From: Strongylocentrotus droebachiensis
Lineage: Eukaryota; Echinodermata; Echinoidea; Camarodonta; Strongylocentrotidae
Reading direction: 5' to 3'
Assembly: GCA_035222895.1 (NCBI GenBank)
Contig: JAVYIG010007212.1
Coordinates: 1 to 64,000 of the forward strand
Length of the DNA stretch: 64,000 bases
A model generated the notes under the pieces. It saw only the letters and a program-made list of their open reading frames with translations, did not search any database and was not told the origin of the DNA. Made by a program: the position numbers and the translations under genes. Positions within the stretch are counted from its first letter, which is position 1; each line of letters starts with the position of its first letter. Shown here piece by piece: positions 22,155 through 34,312 of this stretch.

Positions 22155-24399
22155 ATGGAGGGATTTAACAAACACATCCTAGATCTAAATGGAAAGGTGC
22201 CAGAGTTGCCACGAATGATAACCCATCGACAGCAGAATGGCTACACCAGTTTGCCGAGAATTATGTTAAATAGGCGCATCAATACAATGCACAGAAAAGA
22301 GCCCTTCTACCGACTGGATTTGTTGGGGCACTATGGCTGTGTCAATGCCATTGAGTTCAGCAACAGGGGTGGAGATTATTTAGCATCAGGTGAGAAATTA
22401 CAGTAGTAGTCAAAATAAGTTAATAAGTCATGGTATTGTACCCATTTCATGAATATAAATGTGGAGGTGTAGATCTACATATTCCGATATTGTATTTGTA
22501 GATAGCCTAGGATTTCCTAATGTCAACAATGAATAGTCTAGACTAGTTGAACTTGAAGTTTTGCTGAGACGAAAGAATGCAATGAATTGAGAATTTGAGA
22601 TGTCACAGTTGAGTTGTGTGATGGGTGGTAATGAATGAAATGGGCAGGTATTATCTGTTAGAAACACTAAGAAATTCTTGCTGGAAAGACCACATTTAGA
22701 ATACTGTTCATGTGTATGGAAAGAAATCGCAAAGAGAGATGCAAGAAAGTTTGAGTCTGTTCAGAGAACAGCTACCAATTCCAAGTTTTTGAAGTGAGGT
22801 CATTTCCATATTCTGAAAGACTTTGAAAGCATATTATAGGAATTCCATCACTGGAGTATAGGCATGAATGAGCAGATATGGTTCAGGTTTTTAAGTTGTT
22901 GAACGATTTGGAAGACTACGATCCAGCTGCACTCTTTGTTCTTAACGATCAAATCACTCAAGTACACAAGTTTAATTTCTATAAGAGGAGATGTCGCACA
23001 AGCAAAAATTTCACATTCTTTTAGTTTTAGTCAAAGGGCAGTTGTTTCTTAGAATGTCCTTCTGTTGACATTGTTAAGGTATCATCAGTCAATGTTTTCA
23101 AGTCCAAGCTCAATGACCAAGTGCTGGAAGCAGAACTCCAGAAGTGAAATAAGTTTGAACTAAATTTTTGCAAAAAATATGCATGTCTATTTTGGTAAGT
23201 CAGATGCTTGATGCTTGGGATCACCTGGCTTTGTGGCACTGCATTGAATAGTCTCAACCATTCTCTGTTCTCCAAGTGTATGGGGTGACCATACTGCTCA
23301 ACTGGCAGATTGGTCAAATTAGACCTTCGTATAGTAGGTTGAACGTTACTATGTCTACTGTCTAGGTATGAGAATGACCTTCAAATATCTCCAAACAGTC
23401 TGTTTGTCGTGGAGATAGTTTGTGAGATGTGTTCATTAATATTCAGATGATACAAATAGATCCTTTACAATCTCTATATCTGTCAATGAAATATGTTCAC
23501 CTTGTTTTCTAATGACACATTTATGGTTTGAAGCCGAGAGTGAAGGCCTAACTTTATGTACTGTGCACTGCCATTTTGAGCCCAGTCTTGCAAATTGTCT
23601 AGGTCTTGTCTACATGTAGGTCTGTCTCATCATCATTTTGAGTATTAGTTAAAGCAGCAGATATGTATACAAGTTGACAGTGAATGCTTTATGTAAGCTC
23701 CATATTAAAAAAGAAAAAAAGATGAAAAAGAAAAAAAATGATGAAAGAAAATGAAGAAAAGAAGGAGGCAGGGACGAGGAAACTTTGAGTCAATTTTACT
23801 TGGCTTAGTTTCATCAAGATTCAAGATTCAAGATGAAATGTAAAGAATTAAATTTGAATCGTACACCAGTGTGTCTTTTCTTTCAAATAGCAAACTGAAT
23901 TTTATTATTAGACTTTCTAAAGTAAAGAAGAGCCACTGGATGATTAAGTGTTTTCATGTTGAAATAAATCAATAAAATGAACTTCACAACTTGATTGATA
24001 TCAAAACATACTCATCCCTACTAATTCTTGCTCCCTGTACGTACATGTAACTCTCACTAAAATCCAGATTTCTAACAACATGGTGGGTAGATAATGCATG
24101 CAAGAACTGAAATAGTGTGTTTACTACTGTTTAATGTGTATAGTGATCTTTAAATTAGTTTGAATTTATGAATATTATTTACGCTGTATATGATAATTTT
24201 TTTTCTCAGGTGGTGATGACAGACGTATTCTTCTGTGGAATGTGGACGAAGCTCTCCATTCTAAATATGAACCACGAATCATGAAAGGCGAGCACCATTC
24301 AAACATATTCTGCTTGGCTTTTGACAATGAAAATGGGAAGATTTACTCAGGAGGGAATGATGACCAAGTCATAGTCCATGATGCCAGACGGTAAGCTCT

Positions 24400-24434
<35 letters not shown>

Positions 24435-27400
24435 GGGGGGGGGGGGGGGGGGGAGGGGGGATTAAATTTTATGTTCATAAATGTGAAACACACTTATATT
24501 TGCATATCATGGGTCACATATTGTATATGTAGAGGTGTCATGGTCGAGTAGATACGTCGCCGGACTGTCGATCACAAGGTCCGCGGTTCAAGTCACACCG
24601 CGGCATTAATGTTCTTTGGCAAGACATTGATCTACATTTGCCACACTTCACTCAGGTGATGTAAATGGGTACCTGGCATGAAATAATTTCTTGAAATGCT
24701 GGAGCGCTGTAATGGCAGCTAGGCTCAAGCCGGGGTAATAATAAATGCGCCTCGGAATAGAATTTCTAGATAGACGGCGCTATAGAAATGCCTATTATTA
24801 TTATTTTGTATTATGTGACAATGGTCGACTCTGGCAGTCCAGTGTTTGTTTCATTAGTCGACTGGACCAGGTAAAGAGTGCAGTGCACTAGTAGTAAATA
24901 TTGGTTATTTTTTTCTAGCATTACATGATGCTCTGGGGAAGAGGAAATGTAAAAACAGGCAGTTGTTGGACACAAGCTCTGGTGATGCATGCTCTGGCAA
25001 CAATGGCTCCTCATCAATGGTGTACACCAAATTCTAAATTTCGATCCTGAACCAAACAGTCAACACTACAGTATAACCAATTCTAACCCATCCCTAACTG
25101 TAATCTAACCTAAAACCTAATTGTAACCCTAATCCCTCCCTAACCTTTGAACCCCTAACCCTTACCCTAAATGTGTATGTTTGATGAAATAAAGTCAGGA
25201 GCAATTGTTACTGGAGCATATTGCCTGTTGAAGGCCAGAAGGATGTTAAATCCTACTCCTATACTGTTACACAAACCAAGTAAATGAGTAAATTTAATTG
25301 GCTTGTTTTTTATTTTCTCTCTCTCAGAGGAGATGCATTAGATGTGTTCTTACATGAGGATGCTGTGTATGGATTAGCAGTAGATCCAAGGAATGATAAT
25401 ATCTATGCCAGCGCCTGTGCAGATGGAAGGGTTCTTCTCTGGGACATCCGAGCACCAAGTCATCAAGGTAATATATTTTAGAGTTATCAAACTTATAGAA
25501 AAGGTTAGCGTCTGGTAAAGATGAAAATTTGTGAGCTTCTTCATTTCTCTGTGTCCTTTTGGAAGAATAACACAGTAGATGTGTTTCCTCAAAGGGATTG
25601 ATTACTCTCAAAAATGTTTGGACCAAACACTTTGGTGAAGTCCCATATACCCAATTATGTGTGCTGTACATGAGATCTTCAGCAAGATTGAGTTGAGTTC
25701 CTTTCATTTCAAAATTTCAAAATTTGATATGAAATAATGTACATAATCAACCTTTTCCAATGGCTTCCAGATGGTTTCATTTACAATGTAATCATACGAT
25801 CAGTACTATTTTTGTTTGTTTAATCGCAAGTTGCTTTGAAATGAATGATAAAAATCAGAGTAAGAGACTGGTGAAAGTGTGAACAAAATCAGACAAACAA
25901 CAAGGCAGTAAACAGGACAGTCTTAGGCAAGACTGTAATCTCTGTTGTTGCTCTTATCGGGATGTTTGGACTGAAATTGCATGTATAAAAAGCAAAAAGG
26001 TAACAAATGCAAGTTTGAATATTTTAATTTCAATGCTGTAATGGCAGCCATGCTAATGTCAGGGTAATAATGAAAGAGCGTCAGGAGTGGCTTTGTGCCA
26101 GACATGAGTGCTATACAAAACTCCACTATTATTATGGTGGTAGTAATATCATATTTTTTGTTTTTGTTGTGTCTATTTTTGTTCTTTACCCATTACCGTT
26201 TGTTATTACAGAACCATTTGTGCTAGCAAACTATGTGACAGCATTCCATGCAGTTGTGTATCACCCTCAAGAGCCTAGGTTTCTAGCTACAGCCAATGCC
26301 AAAGAAGGCATTGCTCTGTGGGATGTCAGAGCACCTAAAAGGTAATCATTTTCCTGTAAAGCCAGATTTTGAAATGTTATATTTTGATTATATTAGGGTA
26401 AACGATGTTGTCATAACAAACTCAAATAAGAAAGACACAGAATTAACACTACTCATCGATGCTCGCACAGATGTCTCTTAGCTAAAGCTTTTTTGTAAAT
26501 GCAGCCGGATTCGCGTAGACATTCAAGCAATGAGTTGTACTAAGTTTTATTTGTTATGACAATTAACATTGTTTTACTAACATAGAAGATTAAATTCATA
26601 ATACCACCCCTGGACAGTAGGGCTCTGCATGATTAAAAAGTTGTGATTGATTCTAATTGATGGCCACTTAAAATCAATAGCAACTATTTTCCGAAGAGAT
26701 ATGAGATACAGTAGTAAATTGTTAATTGAATTGAGGACTTGCAATCGCAACTCTTTATAAGACAGGGCCCAAGTTCTTAATAATCATTATACCAACTGGA
26801 ATCTGGCATTAGACAATTACACTTGTACAACACATGCTGTGGGGACGGACAATTGCTCTGTAGTCATTTTCTAATACCATCTGAACTCTCAAGTTTAACT
26901 CTGTCTGGACCCAATGTTATACATTAACCTAACCCTAAACTTGAAGGCTCATAGTAGTGGGTTCTCTAGGGATTGGACACCATTCAGGTGTTTACCCATT
27001 AAAAGGCGTTGTCAATCACCAGGAATGGACTTCACTTTTACAACAAAATCAGGTCTTGTGTAATGCATTGTGCCCTGAACCTACCGCCATTAGGAATTCT
27101 CATCATGATAAAACTTCTCTCACACTTGAAATGTGAAGGCAAGCTGGAGTACTTTCTAGTGGGGCAATGGGTTTCGCTGCCTGGAAGACAGGTTCACACA
27201 TGAATTTGTAATTCAACCAAATCTGGTGTCAGCAAATATTTATGCAATACACATGGACACTGACTACTATGTGGCTCCAATCCAATCATATCCCTATCTA
27301 TAGTCCTATATCTTTGATCAAATAAAGCTGGGAGCAAATGTTGTTGGAGCCTGTGTTGGATCACCGGGTCACACCTGAATTTGCATGTTTTCCCTCTTAA

Positions 27401-30400
27401 ACTCAAATATTCAACTATGTGATCATAGTAACCCTATCTTGAATCATTAACTATTGATTATTTGAGATGTTCACTTTAAATCAAATCAGCCTTGACACCT
27501 AAAGCCACACTGTCCTACTTGTAGCTACTGGCTCCCTCTATATAGAAACCAATGCCTAATCGTTGACCATTGGTCCCCCATGATCCTCTTTTTCTTATGT
27601 TATTTGAGAGCTGAGTTGATGAGATGACCACCTGTGCAGTGACCTTGCAGGGTGCTCTAATCCCTCCTTTAAACTAGTACCGATAAGCTTTAAGTCAGTA
27701 TAACTATAAACTATGTTATATTTTATGTTAGTAAAAGTATATTATTTGTCATGACAATGATAGCTGTCTATTCTGCACAGTTTCACTTTGTTTTGACAAC
27801 TATTAAACATACTTTTACTAACATAAAAGCTAAGACATTTTTTAGAACAGCCTTTGAATTCAGAATGATAAATTGTCTTCTCTTCTTTCAATTTGTTTAT
27901 ATCCTCAGTTGCCTTTTAAGATACGGAAGTGCCTACACCCAGATGAACGCAATGAGTGTGCGTTTCAATCAAAGTGGTAGCCAGCTACTTGCGTTACGTA
28001 GAAGGTTACCAGCAGTTCTTTATGATATCCATAGTTCCGTGCCATCTGTAGAGTTCAACCATGATGGTTATTATAACTCTTGTACTATGAAGAGCTGTTG
28101 CTTTGGAGGTGACAAGGATCAGGTTAGTTTCCGCACATAGGTGTTACACGTGTGTCACTACAAGTGCAGGTCACCGTTGTTAGAATTAACATTGCAGTTA
28201 TTCTTTTATTATTATTTTCTACTTAACATTTGTTTAATATTTCACTTGGGAATAAAAAATTCACAACAGCTTAGTATTACTGGTATCTTTCTTTTTATCA
28301 TCTAAAATCAAAGAAAGTTGACAATTTTTTGTTGAGGGCTTACCAAAACTGTACATGACCTTTAAGCTTTTGTTCAAAATCAGGTTTAACAACAAAGGAA
28401 GTCAGTGTGACGTCTAAGCTTTCCGTTATTAAATGTGATCTTAGACGTAGGGTTAGGTTCAACAGAATTAGTACGGACCAAAGTATTTTTTTTTAATGTG
28501 GGCAAGTACAAGCTATTTTGTCCCATGTGTTACAGACCACATCTAAGTTTTCAGTATAACCGATGACTGTGTAAGGCTAACAGCCTTTCTAGAGCTTGAA
28601 TCAGACAAAACATCACATGAAATGATATTGTTATGTCCATTTATGTTCATATTTCCTTGGACTTGCCATATTTCAGATTATTATTGTTTGGCTTTTACTT
28701 AACTTCATTTGTTTTGGCTTTTGGGTTTCTTTAAAAAAAGATGATACCGGACAATTTTTTGCCGAATGCTTTGTATTTTATATGCTTATAGAGGGTATTG
28801 CCCTCTTGATGTTTTCTATGTTTTCAGCGTCAGACTCCTGTTATGTTTCTCTCTTACCCATAACAATTTATTTACTAATATTTATTTGATTTCTGTGATT
28901 TATCTATTTGTTACAGGGGGGAACCTTATACATTATAGCATAATGGTGTTATGGATTTTTTTTTTTTTTTGGGGGGGGGGGGGGGATGAAAGACTGACCA
29001 TTCTAATTCATGAACTACAATCAGGATTTCCTTCAACTAGGTTGTTTATCATTAAAGTGTGATTGTACCTATCTGATGATTTTAGATAATTGACCACAAC
29101 ATGGACCAAGGTACTTGTTATATTTAACAGGGCTATTTCATTTTGTGTTCTTCAGTTTGTCTTATCTGGTTCGGATGATTTCAACCTTTATATTTGGAGA
29201 GTTCCAGATCCATGTGAAGGAAGTAAGTTTTATTCATTTATTTATTCATATATATTTGTACAGGATACACAAGATTAGTATGTTACTTGAAAATGAGACA
29301 TTGATTTCATGATGACATGATTTTTATTTGTACATTAGATATTGATATGATATGATATGATATTTTACAGGATGAGAGGTTGACACTTTGCTCTCCATAA
29401 ATCAATAAATATATAAACTGACTCAACTTTGTCATGACCTTTGCATGTTAAGAACCCACTAGACTATTCATATAAGAGTAGAGGGATGCCCGGGTGCAGT
29501 GGTCAACCTGCACAACCCCAATCAGTTCTACCGGGAGGAGAGACCCGAGGGTCACAGTGATTCAGTTTGTTTTCCCCTCCCAGGCACAGGCGATGCTAAA
29601 TACTTAATTATAGGAGTTTATACCTGACTACAGTTAGTTTGATTTTGAGAATACTAGCCTTTGCATTTAGTTGTGAAAATGTGTGGATTATCATTCACTG
29701 AAAATATAAAATACTTACAATATCAGCATGAAAAATGCTTCTCATTTCAAGTCTCTTGGAGTGCCATTGTCACCATCTCAAATAAATAATACCTATGGCT
29801 ATGTCCATATTGAGCTATGAATCTTACAATGTTAATCTTTGATCCCCTCTCACAGTTCAACAAGTGAATCAAGCATTTCAGATTTTGAAAGGACATCGTC
29901 AGATCGTCAATCAAGTCAGATTTAGCTCAAGAAGTTTCCTCATTGCATCATCAGGAGTGGAAAAGGTCATCAAGGTATGTATCTATCAAACTTACCAGGA
30001 AAAAAAACTTATCTTGAAAACAGAATATATATTCAAAGTTTGCGCAGTGATAACTTTGGATGGGAAGTCCTGTCCTCTTTATGTCATGCCGCAAGAAAGC
30101 TATGAAATTCAATTCATAGATATAATGAATACTTGATAAGATGTTATTTCATATATTGTACATTGTGTGCCATTAATTTATAGGCATCTATTGTGATGTT
30201 CATAATATTCTTATTTCCAAATGGAAATTTCTTCTAGAAGGTCATTCCGTAAGAACTAATGTTTCTGATGTGTTGCAAATAATATGCTACCGGTTTTTTT
30301 TTACTTCAATTGCTCACTCTTTGACAATTTATGAATGACATTTTTTGCCTTTAAAGCTTTGTTTCCACACAATGCTAAAAGAATAAACTGCCTGGAAGAG

Positions 30401-32010
30401 AAGTACCGCAGGATGCCCTCACTTGTCATTTAGTTACATGTAAAGTAGTTTTATTTTCCTGTTTTTTTCCATCCAGTTTATGTCATGCCTGCATGAGGCT
30501 TTAATCCAGTGTTATTTCTTTATATTGGCAGCTTTGGAGTGCAACTAAGTTGCCTGGGATGTCTGACGGCAATGAATCTCCAAGAAAGATGTTCACCCGT
30601 CAACAATACTTCAACCTGATGATTAGCTCAGGATCAGCTCTCTCACATGACTACTCGGACAAATCTAAAGATGAGGATCCAAGGATGCTGGCGTTCTTTG
30701 ATTCCTTTATCCAGCGGGAGGTGGACCACAGTTTTAGTAGCGATTCCTCGGACAATAGTGCATTGAGCCCAGACAGCTTGTATCTCCACTTTGTACGTGA
30801 TCATAGCGATGATGCAAACAGCTCTGACAGAGATGGCTTCGTCATGCCTTCATTGTTACCTCCGGAACTTGGGATGATCAGTGATAGTGACAGTACTCAC
30901 AATGCCCATCCTAGAAACGGTCGGTCAAATGCTGTCAAGGTGAAACCAAAGACTAATGGTGATGAGAGGAATGTGAGTACTAGTAGTGATACAGCTGGAC
31001 TCAGTGTGGGAGGAGCATCGGTACAGAAGAGTGATAATCAAGAAAAGAGTAGGACAAGTACATCAGATGCTGTAGAGAAAGGTAGCACAAGTCAGGCTAG
31101 TCATGAATCCAGTGAGAGCAGAAGAAGAGGAAGACAAAGCAGGAGCTCTAGTGATTCCTCTAGTAGTAGTGATGAATCAGAGGACTTCTTGGTGATGAGA
31201 TACCGCAGTCGTCTTCTGCGACGCATAATGCGTCAAAAGGGTAAGAAAGGGAAGGATGGTTCTTCATCAGGTCAATCTATGGGCAATTCCCCATCACAGG
31301 TGGAAAAGGATAGACTATCCAGCTTACATCAGCGTTTGGCCTTCAGTCGTGTTATGAAAGAACGGATTACATTAGTGAGCGATAGTGATTCTAGCATGTC
31401 GGATGATAACGAACAGTTTCTTGCAATTGTTGGTCAGCTTAGACAAAGGACAGACTCTGCCCGGCAGCGAGCTGCCTCACTGCGCCGCCATAGGATGAGA
31501 GCTTTAGAGGAGATCTCTAGTTTAACAGGTGGTTTCAATAGATCAACAGCTTCCTCATCTCTGCCTTCATCCAGGAGTCCTCAGAGGGATTCTTCTACAG
31601 CTTCAAGCACAGTATTGAATAGATTAGCACCATCCAACGCCTCCTCTCCTTCAAACTCACCCAAGAGAGTCACCAAGGGACGTGCTACCACCACAGGCTC
31701 AGTTCCATCCCGTGTTTCAAAAACCAATCCCAAACCAGCTTCCACTTCACAGAAAACCAAGAATAAACCACCCAAGTCAAAATCGAGTAAAAACTTAACA
31801 AATACAAACTTAGCAAGCACATCCAATGGAAGCAATCACTCTAATAATGTAGAAGCAGCTGGATGTAGCAAAGACAATGAAGCATCAAGTCATGCCAAAG
31901 ATGGAAGTAAGAATGGTTTCAAGAAGTTCAAAGTGAACAGTTCCGGTAAAAAGAGACATTATCGCAGCACAAACTGCTACTCAAGACAGAAGGACAGTGA
32001 TTCTGATTAG
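22155..32010 (+). CDS. DCAF5: DCAF5, DDB1- and CUL4-associated factor 5 (WDR22)
   Basis: Substrate receptor of the CUL4-DDB1 ubiquitin ligase. Exons 22155-22389, 24210-24390, 25328-25467, 26212-26341, 27909-28122, 29156-29222, 29856-29974, 30532-32010; every junction is GT-AG and in phase, giving 2565 bp and 854 residues. The N-terminal half is a WD40 propeller starting near residue 55 (DLLGHYGCVNAIEFS) and running to about residue 365. Two DDB1-binding WDxR motifs are visible: WDIR at 177-180 and WDVR at 222-225. The conserved blocks ALRRRLPAVLYDIHS, NSCTMKSCCF and SHDYSDKSKDEDPRMLAFFDS read like human DCAF5. The last exon (from residue 363) encodes a long Ser/Arg/Lys-rich, probably disordered tail ending RQKDSDSD, with acidic serine clusters. 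Human DCAF5 is longer (about 940 residues), mostly in this tail. Start chosen as the first ATG of the exon; the N-terminal 50 residues are not conserved. Confidence 0.95.
22680..23155 (+). mobile_element. Decayed LINE reverse-transcriptase 3' fragment in DCAF5 intron 1
   Basis: Broken reading on the + strand preserves the non-LTR motif RPHLEYCSCVWKE followed by ESVQRTAT, and farther on NDLEDYDP and KRRCRTSKN, typical of the region after the RT fingers. Several stops and frame changes show it is old. Confidence 0.6.
24400..24462. repeat. Poly-T / poly-G double homopolymer in DCAF5 intron 2
   Basis: About 33 T bases are followed by a G run of about 26 interrupted once by A. It begins just 10 bases after the exon 2 donor. 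Confidence 0.9.
24532..24812 (+). mobile_element. tRNA-derived SINE, full length, with (ATT)n tail
   Basis: Head with A box TGGTCGAGTAGATACG and B box GGTTCAAGTC, anticodon region GACTGTCGATCACAAGG. The body holds GGCAAGACATTGATCTACAT, GGGTACCTGGCATG and AATGCTGGAGCGCTG, and the 3' tail GGCGCTATAGAAATGCC is followed by TATTATTATTATT. Best preserved copy in the window; in DCAF5 intron 2. Confidence 0.85.
25050..25180. repeat. Degenerate CCCTAA-like repeat
   Basis: Runs of CTAACCC, CCCTAACTGTAATC, CCCTAATCCCTCCCTAACC and ACCCCTAACCCTTACCCTAA are reminiscent of telomere-type sequence on the complementary strand. Much decayed. Confidence 0.5.
26034..26142 (+). mobile_element. SINE 3' fragment in DCAF5 intron 3-4 region
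   Basis: Carries AATGCTGTAATGGCAGC, AGGGTAATAATG and GACATGAGTGCTATACAAAA, then CTATTATTATG, matching the SINE tail family. It lies in the intron just before the exon at 26212. Confidence 0.65.
26940..27420. repeat. Dispersed repeat remnants in a DCAF5 intron
   Basis: GGACACCATTCAGGTGTTTACCCATT at 26975 (first 20 bases quoted elsewhere as ACACCATTCAGGTGTTTAC) resembles AACACCATTCGGGTGTTTAC at 8490. AAATAAAGCTGGGAGCAAATG at 27318 resembles AAATAAAGTCAGGAGCAATTG at 25190. Family unknown. Confidence 0.4.
28958..28985. repeat. Poly-T / poly-G double homopolymer in a DCAF5 intron
   Basis: About 14 T followed by about 16 G, the same arrangement as at 24400. Confidence 0.85.
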
Positions 32011-32662
32011 AAAGTCATGAAAGTATTACTGTAAGGTTCTTCATGATATTAGATACTTCATCCATTCTTGTCTTTTTGATAAATTGCTTGTCTTTTTTGT
32101 TGTTGGAGGAAATTATTAACGTGCCTTCATGGTCCTATTCCTATTACAAGCCATTGCAATTATATTGCACATGCAGGCTTCTTGTTAGCAATCTGTTTAC
32201 ACTTGGTCTAAATTGATTGAAATTTAGCCTTTGCAGCATCAATGAGACAGGGTTTGATTGTGAGGAGGGGGGGGGGGGGGGGGGGTCAATTTGTACAGCT
32301 TCAAAGTGTGCATTGCGTCAATTCCAAGCATTACGGAATGAAATTTCCAGAGATTTTCAATTATGAAAAAAGAATATTGTAGACATTATAATACAAATCA
32401 TAACAGTCAAGTTTGCTATCAACCATTCATCAAATTAACCCAAACTTGTCATTCATGTAACAAACCATTCCAAAACTCAATATTACAGTATGTTTGTTTT
32501 TTTATGATTGGTACACTTTGAAAGCTAATCTTGAGCTCTGGAATGGGAATCGTATGTTGAGGGATCACTGCTATTATTCTGGATTGTTTATCCTGCAGTA
32601 GATTGATTGTTTGAAAATTAAAAAAACCTCACGAAAACCTGCTAGAAATCATCTTCAATAAA
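32011..32662 (+). other. DCAF5 3'UTR with candidate poly(A) signal
   Basis: Non-coding sequence after the DCAF5 stop, with a G tract at 32266-32285 and the first good AATAAA at 32657-32662 (TTCAATAAAAACC). The end of the transcript is inferred from that signal only. Confidence 0.5.
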
Positions 32663-32915
32663 AACCACAACTCTCATTTGCACATAGTGACCAGTGTTAA
32701 GCACATGGTGTCGGGCCTACTTACCTTGATTTCCATATTCTTCTATGCTCATTACTCGGCCACTATACATTTTCTACCAAAATCGTTTGACACATGTCAT
32801 TTATTTGTAATCTTGAACATTCAGTGTAAGTTTTGTTGGATTCTGTGAGAATGTGTTTATATTATTAGCAGAACTCAAGCTTATCTTAAATCATGAAGTG
32901 CAGTCTAGCCCCTGG

Positions 32916-33238
32916 TGCATACCTACCAACCCTACTGAATAATCCAGAATATTCTGATTTTCTGGATTTTTAGGACCTCAATAATCTGATTTTTAAAAAA
33001 AGTTTTTTTTTTGGCGCTAAAGCCAAACTAAGCTTGTTTTCATGTGCCGCGTGTGTTTAATGGCTGCATGATCGAGTGCTAGCGAATTTGTATTCGCTTT
33101 TTTGTACAGATTTACTGCGTATTGCCAATTACATTGCCGCTGCATGTGCGAACGCGTGTTAAGGGTACAGATTTCTAATTTTTGAAGGCATTCCGTGCTA
33201 GAAATTCCTAATTCTTATTTTCAAATGTTGGCAGGTAA
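32916..33238. mobile_element. Small terminal-inverted-repeat element
   Basis: Left end CATACCTACCAACC and right end GTTGGCAGGTAAG are inverted matches (TACCTACCAAC / TACCTGCCAAC). Inner arms also pair partly (ATTCTGATTTTCTGG against AAATTCCTAATTCTTA). Non-coding; target duplication unclear. Confidence 0.5.
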
Positions 33239-33559
33239 GCTAGTGTTCTAACTGATATAGGCTGGCTAGTCTTATTGTTTTGTGTCTTATAGTCGGTTCA
33301 GAGGCAGCATGGGCATGAAGGTGTTTTTCTTGAAAGTACAAATACCTCCCATTTTTTGTTGTTATTTTTTTTCAAATGTCCAGAACTTTATAGGGTCAAA
33401 AGTCATTCCGAAGGGATATCCATACAAATGTTCTCCAGTGTACTAATTAGATAAGAAAATATAAGATATGTTTTATTATAGTTCATATGTGCTGGCTATG
33501 TACACAACAACTTACCACTACTCAATTTTTTTTTTACAGATTCTTTCAAATTTTGTATT

Positions 33560-33645
33560 GGAAATATGACAGAGATCGAACCTCCGACCTTTGCATTTCA
33601 AGTCAAGTGCTTAAACCACTCTACTGTTACACCTCTGGTGTTATG
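33560..33645 (-). mobile_element. SINE tRNA-like head fragment
   Basis: On the - strand: AGTAGAGTGGTTTAAGCACT (A box), GACTTGAAATGCAAAGGTC, GGAGGTTCGATCTC (B box). It matches the head of the SINE at 37935-38225 rather than the head at 24532. Acceptor arms do not pair, so it is not a working tRNA gene. Confidence 0.6.
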
Positions 33646-33926
33646 TTAAAGATAAAGTTGAATGCTGGTCATAGAATTACATTGGGGAAAAACTGTGGAA
33701 ACAATTGGAATAGGTTGCCTATGTAGTACATAGGGATCTTTGGTTACTGTTAGGTCTTGGAATCATCAAATTATTATTAGAGATTTATTCTTTCTTGCTG
33801 AAATGAAAGTCACATGCACTGTACCCAGAAATTGGTATATGGGACTATGCACATGTACCATAAATGTTCGGTCTAAACCTTTCAGCTATTTCTTGTCATA
33901 TTTCGAAGGGCAGTCTTTCTTTTTAA

Positions 33927-34308
33927 AGGCATCGTTTAACAATGTTTAATCTGAAATGCACGGCCCTACGAGTTATCAGTGTCTGTGATATGGTGTAATA
34001 TTGAAGCCCTAAAAAAATTGTGCTCCAAAATGATCATGAAGTGCCTCAAAAAAGTAAAATTCTTTGAGTGACCGGTTTTACCATACCATACTCGTTTTCC
34101 CCAATAGACTGTAGTGTTATGAAAACAGTTAGGAAGACGCAAAATTTTGTTTCGATTTCCAATCATAAATATCTTGATAATCAGACAGGCGATCGGCTTG
34201 TAAAAGTCATGGGGTTCCTGACTGACATAAAAGTTTATAATTATCATTGCAGCATGTGCTAAGTCCAGGATTTTGTTTCAGAATCTGAGACAAAGTTACC
34301 GGATCCCT
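33927..34308. mobile_element. TTAA-flanked MITE
   Basis: TTAA at 33923-33926 and 34309-34312. Termini AGGCATC and (reverse complement) AGGGATC. Non-coding, about 380 bp. Confidence 0.6.
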
Positions 34309-34312
34309 TTAA

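Noticed and set aside
25324-25707. 127-codon frame on - strand
   Set aside because: Shadow of DCAF5 exon 3 and its intron on the opposite strand.
33567-33640. Functional tRNA gene on - strand
   Set aside because: Good A and B boxes but acceptor arms do not pair, and the sequence matches a SINE head elsewhere in the window.
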